NCBI GenBank assembly: GCA_963705275.1 | Contig: OY970063.1 | Span: 1,860,001 to 1,924,000 of the forward strand | DNA from: Fen-1135 sp963705275 | Lineage (GTDB): Bacteria; Desulfobacterota; Syntrophia; Syntrophales; UBA2185 | Direction of reading: 5' to 3' | DNA length: 64,000 nt | Shown: positions 1 to 8,711 of the stretch, one piece after another | Position numbering within the stretch: position 1 is the stretch's first letter | Layout of the letters: each line of letters starts with the position of its first letter | Made by a program: the position numbers and the translations under genes | Notes under the pieces: model-generated | What the model saw: only the letters and a program-made list of their open reading frames with translations | Told to the model about the DNA's origin: nothing | Databases searched by the model: none

Positions 1-1
1 C

Positions 2-3000
2 TATCCTCACGGACGGGTCTCAGAAGAAGAGAAGTTGAGGTTTGCGGAGGAGACAGCCCTGATGGTGAAGGACCGGATACTTCCCGAGTATGAAGGACTC
101 GTAAAGCTCGCGATCGAGAAGTTGGCCGCGGCCATAAAGGACGGCCAACTCCAACTTAAGGAAAAGAAGTGCGCCCCGGAGGACTTGAGTCAGGACGAGA
201 TCGAAGAGGAAGCGAGAAAATTATTAGAGTTCAAAGCAAGGGAATTGGCGGACAAGTTGTCCCCCAAGACGGAAAAGCACGTCGCGAAGACGGGGGAATA
301 CAGAAGGGAAACCCCTGAAGAAACGGATGCGCGAAAAGCAGGCGGAAAATCTGCCGGAGAAAAAACGGCGCCCATGCCGATAGAGACACTCCGCGATCTC
401 ATCAAGAAGCAGCGATGGATAAACCGCGGTGAGGATGCGAAGATAGGTGAGTACGAGAGGGTCTACAGGATGATATCGAACATGGTCCAGGCCCTGAGCG
501 GGGTTTTGGAAAATCACTTTGCAAAGAATAGGAGGCCTTCCTTCCAAGGCTATTTTCCCACCGGCCAGAAGCCCGATTTACGGAGGGCGATGGAGCTGTC
601 CAGGAAATTAAGCGAGGGAATCCCCGTTCAGGACAAGGATCTCAAGGTCTTCCTGAAGAGGAGACTTCCGACACAGAGGGACCACAAAATAATCCTTGCC
701 CTGGATGAATCGGCTTCGATGGATGAACCGAAGAGGACATCCGCCCTCGCAGGGCTTCTCATCTTCATGGAGGCCCTGGATCATATCGGCATAGACTACG
801 GGGTAATCGGGTTTTCCGACAGCCCCATAATGCACAAAGAGCTGGGTGCGAAGCTGGATAACGCCGGCCGGCGGGTATTGTTTGATGAGGTCTCAATGTG
901 CATACCCGGAGGCTCCACCGCCGATGCGGATGCCCTCCAGTTGGCGACGAATATATTAAAGGATCAGCCGGAGGACTCATCAAGGTGGATCATCATGGTT
1001 ACGGATGGAGAAGGAAACGTGAATACTACAGGCAAGACATTTATCGAGCTTCAGAAGGAGGCTCTCGATCAAGAGATAGAGGTGCTCGGTGTGGGTTTGG
1101 GCGAAGAGGTGACGGAGGTCATAAAGAGGTACGCGAGCGGCATGCAGATTGACGATGTGGAAGAGCTCCCGTCCGTCCTCTCCGGCATACTGGAGGAAAA
1201 ACTTGTCAAGCAGGATGCGTACTGGGAGAGCTTCCTCACGCCCCGGCACGAGGCCCACACAGACAAAGAACAGCCGGAGGCATCCCTGCCGCAGGATTTA
1301 TCGGAGCTGCTCGCTTCTCTCTATCTTTATCTGAAACAGCACATCCCCGCCTTCAATGTGAGGCATCTGAAGAGGGCATCGGAACTCATGGGATTCTTGC
1401 TGAACCGTGGCTATCCGGGAAAAGCGGCGCTCGGAAGAAGCCTGAAATATGCGTTTATAGATACACAGGAACAATCCCACAGAGTGAGGGAACTTATCCT
1501 AGAAAGGATCGAGGAGATACGGAAGATATTGCCGGACATCGCCCCGGAAGACCTCCCTCATGGATTTCACAAGGCAACTTCACAGGGAGACGTCCCTGTG
1601 TCTGCGATCCCCGACGACCTGGCCTCCGTCCTGGATATCTTGATGAAGAATAATACCAATCCTCAAATCGAGAAGGCCATTTCATTGTTGAAAGAGCTTG
1701 TAAATTCCTCCGATATGGCTTTTGTGAGCATCCCCGGACTGGAAGCGAGCTTCCGGGTCATTGATGACGAACTTCTGAAAGGGATAACTATTGAAGAGCT
1801 GGAGAAAAAGGCGGAGGACAAGAGCTGGGCTGTACGCCAGCCCGCAGCCTCAGCCTTGGGCAGGACTTATCTCGGTCTAATCAAACAGGAAAAAGTCGTG
1901 GACTTAAGTCCGTTAGAGCAAATGCTGAAGGACGAAGACCCATCCGTCTGCCGCGCCGCCGCCTCGGCTTTAGGCCGGATATGGTATCATTATTATGGAA
2001 AGGGAAAGATAACGCTGGGCGCACTGCAGGGCAGACTTGGAGACGAAAACTGGGCCGTCCGCCAGGCTGCGGCAAGGGCCCTGGGCAGGATATATCCCCG
2101 CCTCGGCGAAGAAGGAATTGATGCGGACATCAGCAAACTGGAAGAAGGGCTGTGGAACAAAAACTGGTTTGTCCGGCAGGCGGAGGCCGAGGCACTGGGG
2201 CAGACCTATCGCGCCCTTGTCAGTAAGGGAATGGAGATAGACCTGCAGCGACTGGAAGAGAGGCTGAAAGACAAGAATGTTCTAACCCGCCAAACGGCAG
2301 CCCTTGCCCTCGGTCAGGTATATCCCACCCTCATTAAACGGGGGAAGGATGTCAACTTAGGCAAATTGGAAGAGAGGCTCGACGACGACGACTGGTCGGT
2401 CCGCCAGGCAGCTGCCTTGGCCCTGGGCCGTATCTGGTTCCACAGTTATTTCCACGGCAAGATGGCGTTGAAAGACCTGGAAAAAAGACTCGAGGATCCC
2501 AGCTGGTCCGTGCGTCAGGCTGCATGCCAGGCCCTGGGGCAGATATACCCGGCCATCATCAGACGGGGGAAAAATGTGAACCTGGGAAAACTGGAAGATA
2601 GATTAAGAGACGCGGACGTGGATAGATCGGTCTGCCAGGCTGCGGCACAGGCCCTGGGCAGGATCTGGCCTCACAGCTATCGACGTGGAAAGACAACCAT
2701 AAAGGAGCTGGAGGAAAGGCTGAAAGACGAAAACTGGTTTGTACACCAGGCCGCGGCGCTCGCCCTCGTCCAGATACACCATGCCCTGGTCAGGAAGGGC
2801 AACATCGCAGATCTGGACAGACTGGAAAAAAGATTGAAGGACAAGATCTGGTCCGTCCGCCAGGCAGCGGCGCGGGCGTCAATAAAAATCTTTTCCGATA
2901 TCATAGCGGACAATAAGAAGGAATTTACCAGGGTCCTCGCATCCTTCAATGAGATGCTCGGTGAACCGATGGCTATGACCATAGCAGGCACGCACTCCGG

Positions 3001-4729
3001 CCAGCTTCAGATTAGTGAAAAATGTTTAACGGTGGGTGATCTCATTCTGGACAGGGCGGCGAAGAGGGACGACATACCTCCCTGCGTGATGACCGAATCC
3101 GGCTATCACATTTTGGAGACGTTAAGCATAGGCTACCTGTTGAGACATTCCGTCTTGCTCCTGGGTCCCACCTCAACAGGGAAAAGCTTCCTGATCAAAT
3201 GGCTCGCTCATGTGTTGGGCTACGAGCACCTTTCATATTCGATCAACCCCTACACATCCAAGTTTGAGATAATCGGCGGCATTAAACCTGACAGGGGAGG
3301 CAGGTTCGTCTGGCAGGACGGCATTCTTCTCAATGCGGCGCGAAACGGCCTGTGGCTGACTCTGGAAGAGATAAACCTTGCATCTTCCGAAGTGGTCGAG
3401 ATAATGAATGACTATCTCATTACGGGAAGGATATCATACTCGGCAAACGGGGAGCAGAAGGAGTTGTATCCTCATCCCGATTTCAGGCTCTTTGCCACAG
3501 GAAACCCGGAAAGCTACAGCCAGAGGCAGAAACTATCCGGGGTATTTCTGTCCAGGTTCAAGATACTCTACCAGAAAGAACTTTCCGAAGAAGAACTGTC
3601 GCAGATATTGAGTTCCCTGTTCGAGATCACTTCCTCCTCGGCTCTTCCCATCGCGAGATTTCACACAACGTTGCAGAATCAGGCGGAAAGCCGCATCATC
3701 GGCAAGGCAGAAAAAGATCCGTACGTATTTACCCTCAGGGACATAATAAGACTGGGAAGGAGACTCGAACCGCTCCTGGCGGGCAAATCATCCGGGAGGG
3801 AATACCTAAAAAGATTTTTCCTGGAATTCTTCAGTGTCTATATAGGGAGGCTCCGGGACAACTCCGAAAGGGAGGCTGTGGTCAGCCTGTTGGACGCGCA
3901 TTTCGGCTTCAGGGCTGAAGGCCTGGATCTCGAAGAAACACTAGGCGACTCCTCGCTGAGACTGGATACTCTGCTTGCAGCATTGACGTCCTCAAAGGGC
4001 GATGCACTTATTCCCCGGGATGACGCGGAGATCGTGCCGACGCCCACTCAGAACATAACCCTCTATCTCATCCTGAAGGCCCTGATACACAACGAGCCTC
4101 TGCTTGTGGCGGGGAACCCTGCCTCGGGAAAAACTACCCTCATCAGATACCTGGCCAGAAAAAAGGAGACGAACCTCTACTACGTCAACCTCTCCTCCGA
4201 TACAGGCCTGGAAGAACTTCTGGGCGGTTATACTCAGGACAAGAAGGGGAAATGGCATTACAGGAAGGGCCTCTTGTTTGCCGCCATGGCAGAGGGAAGC
4301 TGGCTTCTCATAGATGAGGCGAACCTGTCTCCACTCTCCGAATACCTGAACACCCTCATGGATTTTGGCTACGTCATCGATGGGGAGGATAACGTGTGTT
4401 ACGCACATCCCAATTTCAGGATATTCCTGTCGATGAATCCTCCTTCCGTGCATCAGTCGCGAAACCTGCTGTCGCCTGCCTTGAGGTCGCGGTTTACCGA
4501 GGTCTGGGTTGAGGAGTTGACCAATTTAGGGGAACTCGCAGGATTGGTAGATACGTGGACTAAGGGCCATGAGGCATTGCCTGCGTCCCGGAGAAAAAAG
4601 AAGGGGAAAAAGGGGAAGCCTTTGCGGGAGGAAAAAAGCGCCGGCGAGAAAGAAGCGGCGAAGACCGACGATAAGAAAGAGCGCGAAGGATTTGCATCGG
4701 ACAAGCGCTTCACCCATTATTCGATGTGA
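2..4729 (+). CDS. Giant VWA-HEAT-AAA-AAA protein, N-terminus outside window
   Basis: The frame is open from the first bases, so the N-terminus probably lies upstream; a TTG at 35 is an alternative start (1564 aa; residue numbers below count from it). A von Willebrand A domain covers about residues 217-395, with a MIDAS DESAS motif near 224 and a VTDGEG strand near 320. Ten HEAT-like repeats of 37-39 residues follow at about 590-960. Two AAA+ modules come next: Walker A GPTSTGKS near 1043 with the acidic strand LTLEEIN near 1107, and Walker A GNPASGKT near 1360 with LLIDEAN near 1423. A Lys-rich tail ends the protein. Midasin- and MoxR-like ATPases act with VWA domains to remodel or load cofactors onto partners, usually as separate subunits; here both are on one chain in an unusual order. 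The stop overlaps the next gene, which suggests cotranslation. The client protein is unknown. Confidence 0.8.
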   Translation, partial: YPHGRVSEEEKLRFAEETALMVKDRILPEYEGLVKLAIEKLAAAIKDGQLQLKEKKCAPEDLSQDEIEEEARKLLEFKARELADKLSPKTEKHVAKTGEYRRETPEETDARKAGGKSAGEKTAPMPIETLRDLIKKQRWINRGEDAKIGEYERVYRMISNMVQALSGVLENHFAKNRRPSFQGYFPTGQKPDLRRAMELSRKLSEGIPVQDKDLKVFLKRRLPTQRDHKIILALDESASMDEPKRTSALAGLLIFMEALDHIGIDYGVIGFSDSPIMHKELGAKLDNAGRRVLFDEVSMCIPGGSTADADALQLATNILKDQPEDSSRWIIMVTDGEGNVNTTGKTFIELQKEALDQEIEVLGVGLGEEVTEVIKRYASGMQIDDVEELPSVLSGILEEKLVKQDAYWESFLTPRHEAHTDKEQPEASLPQDLSELLASLYLYLKQHIPAFNVRHLKRASELMGFLLNRGYPGKAALGRSLKYAFIDTQEQSHRVRELILERIEEIRKILPDIAPEDLPHGFHKATSQGDVPVSAIPDDLASVLDILMKNNTNPQIEKAISLLKELVNSSDMAFVSIPGLEASFRVIDDELLKGITIEELEKKAEDKSWAVRQPAASALGRTYLGLIKQEKVVDLSPLEQMLKDEDPSVCRAAASALGRIWYHYYGKGKITLGALQGRLGDENWAVRQAAARALGRIYPRLGEEGIDADISKLEEGLWNKNWFVRQAEAEALGQTYRALVSKGMEIDLQRLEERLKDKNVLTRQTAALALGQVYPTLIKRGKDVNLGKLEERLDDDDWSVRQAAALALGRIWFHSYFHGKMALKDLEKRLEDPSWSVRQAACQALGQIYPAIIRRGKNVNLGKLEDRLRDADVDRSVCQAAAQALGRIWPHSYRRGKTTIKELEERLKDENWFVHQAAALALVQIHHALVRKGNIADLDRLEKRLKDKIWSVRQAAARASIKIFSDIIADNKKEFTRVLASFNEMLGEPMAMTIAGTHSGQLQISEKCLTVGDLILDRAAKRDDIPPCVMTESGYHILETLSIGYLLRHSVLLLGPTSTGKSFLIKWLAHVLGYEHLSYSINPYTSKFEIIGGIKPDRGGRFVWQDGILLNAARNGLWLTLEEINLASSEVVEIMNDYLITGRISYSANGEQKELYPHPDFRLFATGNPESYSQRQKLSGVFLSRFKILYQKELSEEELSQILSSLFEITSSSALPIARFHTTLQNQAESRIIGKAEKDPYVFTLRDIIRLGRRLEPLLAGKSSGREYLKRFFLEFFSVYIGRLRDNSEREAVVSLLDAHFGFRAEGLDLEETLGDSSLRLDTLLAALTSSKGDALIPRDDAEIVPTPTQNITLYLILKALIHNEPLLVAGNPASGKTTLIRYLARKKETNLYYVNLSSDTGLEELLGGYTQDKKGKWHYRKGLLFAAMAEGSWLLIDEANLSPLSEYLNTLMDFGYVIDGEDNVCYAHPNFRIFLSMNPPSVHQSRNLLSPALRSRFTEVWVEELTNLGELAGLVDTWTKGHEALPASRRKKKGKKGKPLREEKSAGEKEAAKTDDKKEREGFASDKRFTHYSM

Positions 4730-5493
4730 CCACTATGCTTCCCAGAAGTGAAATAGCCCGCCGTCTTTTCGATGTCGCATCACGCAAAGGGGAAAACGCT
4801 GTAATCGAAGAGGTTCGCATCGGCCTCGGTTATGTGGGGGTAAGGCTGGGCGAAGGACGCATGGGACTTGCGGCGCTGCTGCTCCACGACCTGCCCCCCG
4901 GCTGTTCCGTTTATTCCGACGCGGGGAAGATATCCGGATCGAAGATAGCCTCCGTCCTCACGAGGCTTGTGGAAGGGCAAAATCCTCTGGAGAAGGCCTT
5001 GGGACTTGCTGCCGCAAACGCAGCTCTTTCCGCCGGCATCGTTCCCGACGGGGAAGATGCCCTGTCCATTATCAATCTTACTCCCCAAGACCGTGTGGCG
5101 ATGGTCGGCCTCTTCGCACCGATGGTCCCGAAGATCAAGGCAACAGGAGCAGGGTTCACCGTCATTGAACGTAATCCAGCCCGCATGGCCGTTCTTGATA
5201 AGAAAGAAGAGGGCAGGATATTGGAGGGATGCACCGTCGCGATTATTACGGCAACGACTCTTCTCAACGAAACCCTGGAAGAGGTCCTGAGCGGCCTCAG
5301 GAATCCCCGTCATGTCGCGATCCTCGGACCTTCGACTCCCCTCTGCCCGGAGATATTTCATGACACACCGGTCAACCACCTGGGAGGCGCCGTAGTGCGT
5401 GACGCAAAAAAAGTTATGCAGATTATTTCCGAGGGCGGAGGCACACCGGCTATGCGCCCCTGGCTCGGATTCGTAAACCTGCTAATTAAATAA
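4726..5493 (+). CDS. DUF364/DUF4213 family protein (putative heavy-metal chelation)
   Basis: A 255-residue cytoplasmic protein. The first part (about 1-95) resembles the enolase-N-like DUF4213 domain. The rest is a Rossmann-like DUF364 domain, with the segment VAMVGLFAPMVPKIK near 125 and ILGPSTPLCPEIF near 205. Pfam describes DUF364 as a putative heavy-metal chelating domain; no reaction is established. The GTG start at 4726 overlaps the stop of the upstream VWA/AAA gene by four bases, and an ATG at 4735 is the alternative. The overlap suggests the two are made together. With MobB further downstream, a role in handling a metal or metallocofactor is a reasonable inference, no more. Confidence 0.72.
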   Translation: MTTMLPRSEIARRLFDVASRKGENAVIEEVRIGLGYVGVRLGEGRMGLAALLLHDLPPGCSVYSDAGKISGSKIASVLTRLVEGQNPLEKALGLAAANAALSAGIVPDGEDALSIINLTPQDRVAMVGLFAPMVPKIKATGAGFTVIERNPARMAVLDKKEEGRILEGCTVAIITATTLLNETLEEVLSGLRNPRHVAILGPSTPLCPEIFHDTPVNHLGGAVVRDAKKVMQIISEGGGTPAMRPWLGFVNLLIK

Positions 5494-5596
5494 TAATGCA
5501 GTGAGAAAGACACATCTTTTTTATTTGAAATAAGGGAGCAGGAGGGTCAAATAGGATCTCTCCTGGCAAGCGGTGTCATCGAGAAAGGATCGGACT

Positions 5597-6031
5597 ATGC
5601 CTGATTATTCAACCTACCTCCGGCGGCTTCAAGCGGGCGAGAAGAGCCTGAACCCATATCTCGATTATTTTGAAATAGCCGTCGAAGAAGTGCGTGAAGG
5701 ATATGCAAGATTTCGGATGCCGGTACTCCGCGAGTATATGCAGGGGGCGGGTTTCTTACAGGGGGGGCTTATGGTAGCCTTGGCTGATGAGGCCATTGCC
5801 CATGCCGCGATGACGGTCTTGGAACCTTCTTTCGGAATAACGACCGTGGAATTGAAATGTAATTTTCTGGCACCGGTTGAAAAAGGCGAACTGATCGCAG
5901 AGGCAAACGTTTTTAAGAAAGGGCGTACGCTGATTATCGGTGATTGTCTGGTCAAGGACGAAAATAACAGGGATGTGCTTCGCTGCAGTGCGACATTCCT
6001 GGTGATTTCTGAAAAGAAGAACTCCGAATGA
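5597..6031 (+). CDS. PaaI-family hot-dog thioesterase
   Basis: A 144-residue single hot-dog domain of the PaaI/YbgC kind, which hydrolyses acyl-CoA thioesters. The segment GAGFLQGGLMVALADEAIA around residues 50-68 corresponds to the helix of this family, where a short Gly-rich turn and an acidic residue contact the thioester. The second half holds the expected strand pattern (GITTVELKCNFLAPVEKGEL). The ATG at 5597 is preferred over an upstream GTG at 5573 because a GAGAAAGGA-type Shine-Dalgarno sequence lies just before it and the homologous region begins here. The stop overlaps the next ATG (ATGA). The substrate cannot be predicted. Confidence 0.8.
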   Translation: MPDYSTYLRRLQAGEKSLNPYLDYFEIAVEEVREGYARFRMPVLREYMQGAGFLQGGLMVALADEAIAHAAMTVLEPSFGITTVELKCNFLAPVEKGELIAEANVFKKGRTLIIGDCLVKDENNRDVLRCSATFLVISEKKNSE

Positions 6032-6534
6032 TAAACAATCCTGAGATCCGTCCCTGTGAGGAAAGAGATATTGAAATTATTTATGAAATTATTAACGACG
6101 CTGCAGAAGCTTACAGAGACATCATTCCCACGGATAGATGGAAGGAACCGTATATGTCTAGACACGAACTCAGGCATGAAATCGATGAAGGAGTAAGATT
6201 CTGGTGTTATATAGAGAACGGGGAAATTCTTGGAGTCATGGGCATGCAGGACATCCAGGACGTAACGTTGATGAGACATGCCTATGTGCGCACGGTCAGG
6301 CGACGCCAGGGCATCGGCGGCAGGCTGCTGGCTGAACTCCGGAAGAAAGCGAGGCGTCCGATACTGATCGGCACCTGGGCAGCGGCTGTATGGGCGGTCC
6401 ATTTCTACGAATCGCAGGGCTTTTATCTGGTATCCCCGGAAGAAAAGGATCGCTTGCTGAAAAAATACTGGTCAATACCAAAACGTCAAATCGAAACATC
6501 CGTGGTTCTCGTCGAACGGCGGCCACCTGTATGA
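6028..6534 (+). CDS. GNAT-family N-acetyltransferase
   Basis: 168 residues. The acetyl-CoA pyrophosphate-binding signature RRRQGIGGRLL lies at about residues 91-101, preceded by the strand that carries the YVRTV segment. The C-terminal AAAVWAVHFYESQGF segment is the usual GNAT motif B, with the conserved Tyr and Gly-Phe. The acceptor is unknown. The gene overlaps the thioesterase stop and is followed 13 bases later by mobB, so it is part of the same plus-strand operon. Confidence 0.85.
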   Translation: MINNPEIRPCEERDIEIIYEIINDAAEAYRDIIPTDRWKEPYMSRHELRHEIDEGVRFWCYIENGEILGVMGMQDIQDVTLMRHAYVRTVRRRQGIGGRLLAELRKKARRPILIGTWAAAVWAVHFYESQGFYLVSPEEKDRLLKKYWSIPKRQIETSVVLVERRPPV

Positions 6535-6547
6535 GGAGGGAAAGCAC

Positions 6548-7051
6548 TTGATACCCATAGTGTCTATAGTCGGTCGGTCGAATACCGGAAAGACAACATT
6601 GATCGAAAAACTGATACCGGAGTTGAGGAGTAGGGGATATCGCGTAGCCACGATCAAACACAATATTCATGGCTTCGACATAGATCACGAGGGGAAAGAC
6701 AGCTGGCGCCATAAGAAGGCGGGTGCCAGCCTTACGGTCATCGCATCGCCACAACGGATTGCCGTTATTGAAGATGCGAGCAAAGACTATGAATTGTCGG
6801 AATTGAGGGATCGCTACATACGGGACGTCGACATCATCCTTTCAGAAGGATTTAAGCTAAATCTGCATCCGAAGATTGAAGTAGTACGAGCGGAAATGAG
6901 GCACAACCCCATCTGTTCCCGGGAAGATAATCTTATAGCCATTGTGAGTGACGAGCCTGTGGACAGGGGAGTACCTTGTCTGGATATCGATGACATCCAG
7001 GGCGTTGCCGATCTCATAGAAGATAGATTTCTGAGAGGAAAGACGGCTTAG
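6548..7051 (+). CDS. mobB: Molybdopterin-guanine dinucleotide biosynthesis adaptor MobB
   Basis: A 167-residue P-loop GTPase. The Walker A motif GRSNTGKTTL is at about residues 9-18, followed by the family-typical ATIKHNIHGFDIDHEGKDS segment and ILSEGFKL near 99-106. MobB assists MobA in attaching GMP to molybdopterin to form the guanine dinucleotide cofactor used by DMSO-reductase-family enzymes such as formate dehydrogenase. The TTG start at 6548 is set by a strong GAGGAGGG ribosome-binding site about seven bases upstream. It is convergent with the phosphopantetheinyl transferase gene, leaving two bases between the stops. Confidence 0.9.
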   Translation: MIPIVSIVGRSNTGKTTLIEKLIPELRSRGYRVATIKHNIHGFDIDHEGKDSWRHKKAGASLTVIASPQRIAVIEDASKDYELSELRDRYIRDVDIILSEGFKLNLHPKIEVVRAEMRHNPICSREDNLIAIVSDEPVDRGVPCLDIDDIQGVADLIEDRFLRGKTA

Positions 7052-7053
7052 GA

Positions 7054-7710
7054 TCACGCGGTTGCGGCAAAGGCATAGGCTGCAAGGAAGCCGTCGTGAC
7101 TGAGACTGACATCAATCGCCGCCCGCTCACCGTTTATACGGACAAATGGTGGGCCGAGACCATAGGCGTCATTTACCCGCCTGATCTCAATATTTTCCGG
7201 AGATTTATCATAATGTGCCGAGAGGCGCAGCTTAAGGGCTTTGCGCACAAAAGCTGATTCACAATCGGGGGACGCCTGCGAATCCGGGCTGATGCGGTCC
7301 ACATGCCAAACGACCGCATCCATTTCATCCAATGTTGACGAAGTTCCGATGCAATGGACATAGTCGGAAGTCACGAAGACCTTGATCAGAATCCTGCCAT
7401 ACGGCGTATCGACGGATCCGGTAAGAATATCGCTTCCAGAAGAAAATCGAACCGATTCTTTTCCGCAATCCAGACTCACTTCATATAACCGGGGGATAGA
7501 AGTGGCGGAAGGCTCAAGCTTCTTGACAAGCTTGTATGCCGTCTCCTTGCCTGCCCAGAGTGCCCATAAGACGGCGTCCTGGTTTTCAGCACGGGATATT
7601 AATTCTTGTTCGCGGAGCGTGAACACGCGGTTAATGAATCGCGTATCCCGACTCTTCCCCGTATTTTGCGGATCGGTCAGATCCACAATATCGTTGCCGA
7701 TGCGAATCAA
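7054..7710 (-). CDS. 4'-phosphopantetheinyl transferase (AcpS/Sfp-type)
   Basis: A 218-residue transferase that moves the phosphopantetheine arm from CoA to the conserved Ser of an acyl carrier protein. The Mg-binding motif GNDIVDL is at residues 5-11, and WAGKETAYK at about 52-60 supplies the second acidic and basic residues. It is the last gene of the lipid-assembly operon and overlaps the end of the PlsC-like gene by 80 bp, so it is probably translationally coupled. Its obvious substrate is the carrier protein encoded at 8448-8696, which has an unusual sequence around its Ser. That may explain why the operon carries its own transferase. Confidence 0.88.
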   Translation of the reverse strand: MIRIGNDIVDLTDPQNTGKSRDTRFINRVFTLREQELISRAENQDAVLWALWAGKETAYKLVKKLEPSATSIPRLYEVSLDCGKESVRFSSGSDILTGSVDTPYGRILIKVFVTSDYVHCIGTSSTLDEMDAVVWHVDRISPDSQASPDCESAFVRKALKLRLSAHYDKSPENIEIRRVNDAYGLGPPFVRINGERAAIDVSLSHDGFLAAYAFAATA

Positions 7711-8440
7711 AATAACCTTTCTCCATTTGTGCCATGTGTTTGATTATCTGCTCCGCGTAGTGACGCTGAGCCCTGAGTCCGTTCTCTTTTGTCAGTTCAG
7801 GCTGAAAGACCTCCACACTCACCGTAAAGCGCTCGCCAAATCTGGGCATGAAGCCGTAAGTATGCTGGCTATCACCCCGCAGATAGATGCACATTACCTT
7901 GCAGCTTTCAAAATCCTTGATGAATCGGCCCACGCCATAGGAAAAACTCTCGGTATTCACTCGACCGGTCCGGGAGCGCCCTCCTTCAGGAAAAATCAGC
8001 AAAGGCTGTTTCCATTCCAGAAGGGATGTGCATTTATCAAGGGTTTCCTTCATCTCTTCACGATTGCCGCCCCTGTTGATGGGGATGCACTTGGCCAGGT
8101 AGCACAGGAATGCCATGAGGATATTCCGCTGGAAATTGCTTCTTTCCGGCAAATTCCACGGCAGCTCACGATAATGCAGTAAATTACGGCCAAGAGAAAA
8201 AGTCGCATATGTAATGATCATGGAATCAATCATTGTGAGGTGATTCGCGCAGATGATCCACGGCCCTTCGTAATTTCTGAAATGCCGGGAGCACTCTCGT
8301 CTGATCTTCCTTATATTTCTAACTCGGTAGCCCATGAGCCAGATGACCGCAAAATAAAGCGGGGCAATAACAAAAATAGCAACCCGACCGAGAATGTATT
8401 GGATCAGCAGCGGTCCCTGGAGCATCAACTTCTTCTTCAT
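7631..8440 (-). CDS. PlsC-like lysophospholipid/1-acyl-glycerol-3-phosphate acyltransferase
   Basis: 269 residues. A hydrophobic N-terminal segment (about 10-38) is followed by the acyltransferase HX4D motif in NHLTMID (His67, Asp72), and block III FPEGGRSRTG lies near 148-157. This family transfers acyl chains from ACP or CoA to glycerophospholipids or other acceptors at the inner membrane face. In aryl-polyene and related clusters such an enzyme attaches the finished chain to a lipid. It lies between the ACP and phosphopantetheinyl transferase genes and shares the operon, so it probably transfers the chain built by the upstream enzymes. Confidence 0.85.
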   Translation of the reverse strand: MKKKLMLQGPLLIQYILGRVAIFVIAPLYFAVIWLMGYRVRNIRKIRRECSRHFRNYEGPWIICANHLTMIDSMIITYATFSLGRNLLHYRELPWNLPERSNFQRNILMAFLCYLAKCIPINRGGNREEMKETLDKCTSLLEWKQPLLIFPEGGRSRTGRVNTESFSYGVGRFIKDFESCKVMCIYLRGDSQHTYGFMPRFGERFTVSVEVFQPELTKENGLRAQRHYAEQIIKHMAQMEKGYFDSHRQRYCGSDRSAKYGEESGYAIH

Positions 8441-8447
8441 AACTGGC

Positions 8448-8696
8448 TTATCCTAATTTGGCTTTGATGATAGCCACGGCATCTCCGATTGTCCCGATCT
8501 TATCAGCCTCGTCGTCTTCCACAGTGATTCCGAAGGTGTCTTCACATTTTATAATGACATCAACGAGTCTGGCAGAATTAACCTTCAGGTCATTCAGAAT
8601 GTGGGTATCCTTTGTCGCCTTGTCCAACAGGCTTGGGTCCTTTGTATAGGCCCTGAGGATATCGATCATTTTGTTAAAGATTGTCTGTTCATCCAT
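8448..8696 (-). CDS. Acyl carrier protein
   Basis: An 82-residue acidic helical protein. The phosphopantetheine attachment Ser is Ser41 in LKVNSARLVDV. The usual Asp before the Ser is Asn here, and the following residues (ARL) differ from the housekeeping DSL consensus, so this is a specialised rather than the primary fatty-acid ACP. It is placed between the KAS II and PlsC-like genes in the same operon, and a phosphopantetheinyl transferase is encoded two genes downstream. It probably carries the growing acyl chain for this pathway. Confidence 0.9.
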   Translation of the reverse strand: MDEQTIFNKMIDILRAYTKDPSLLDKATKDTHILNDLKVNSARLVDVIIKCEDTFGITVEDDEADKIGTIGDAVAIIKAKLG

Positions 8697-8711
8697 TTCT
8701 TGATAACTCCT

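Noticed and set aside
7382..8182. Plus-strand open frame of 266 codons
   Set aside because: It is antisense to the phosphopantetheinyl transferase and PlsC-like genes, which have clear motifs, and its translation resembles no family.
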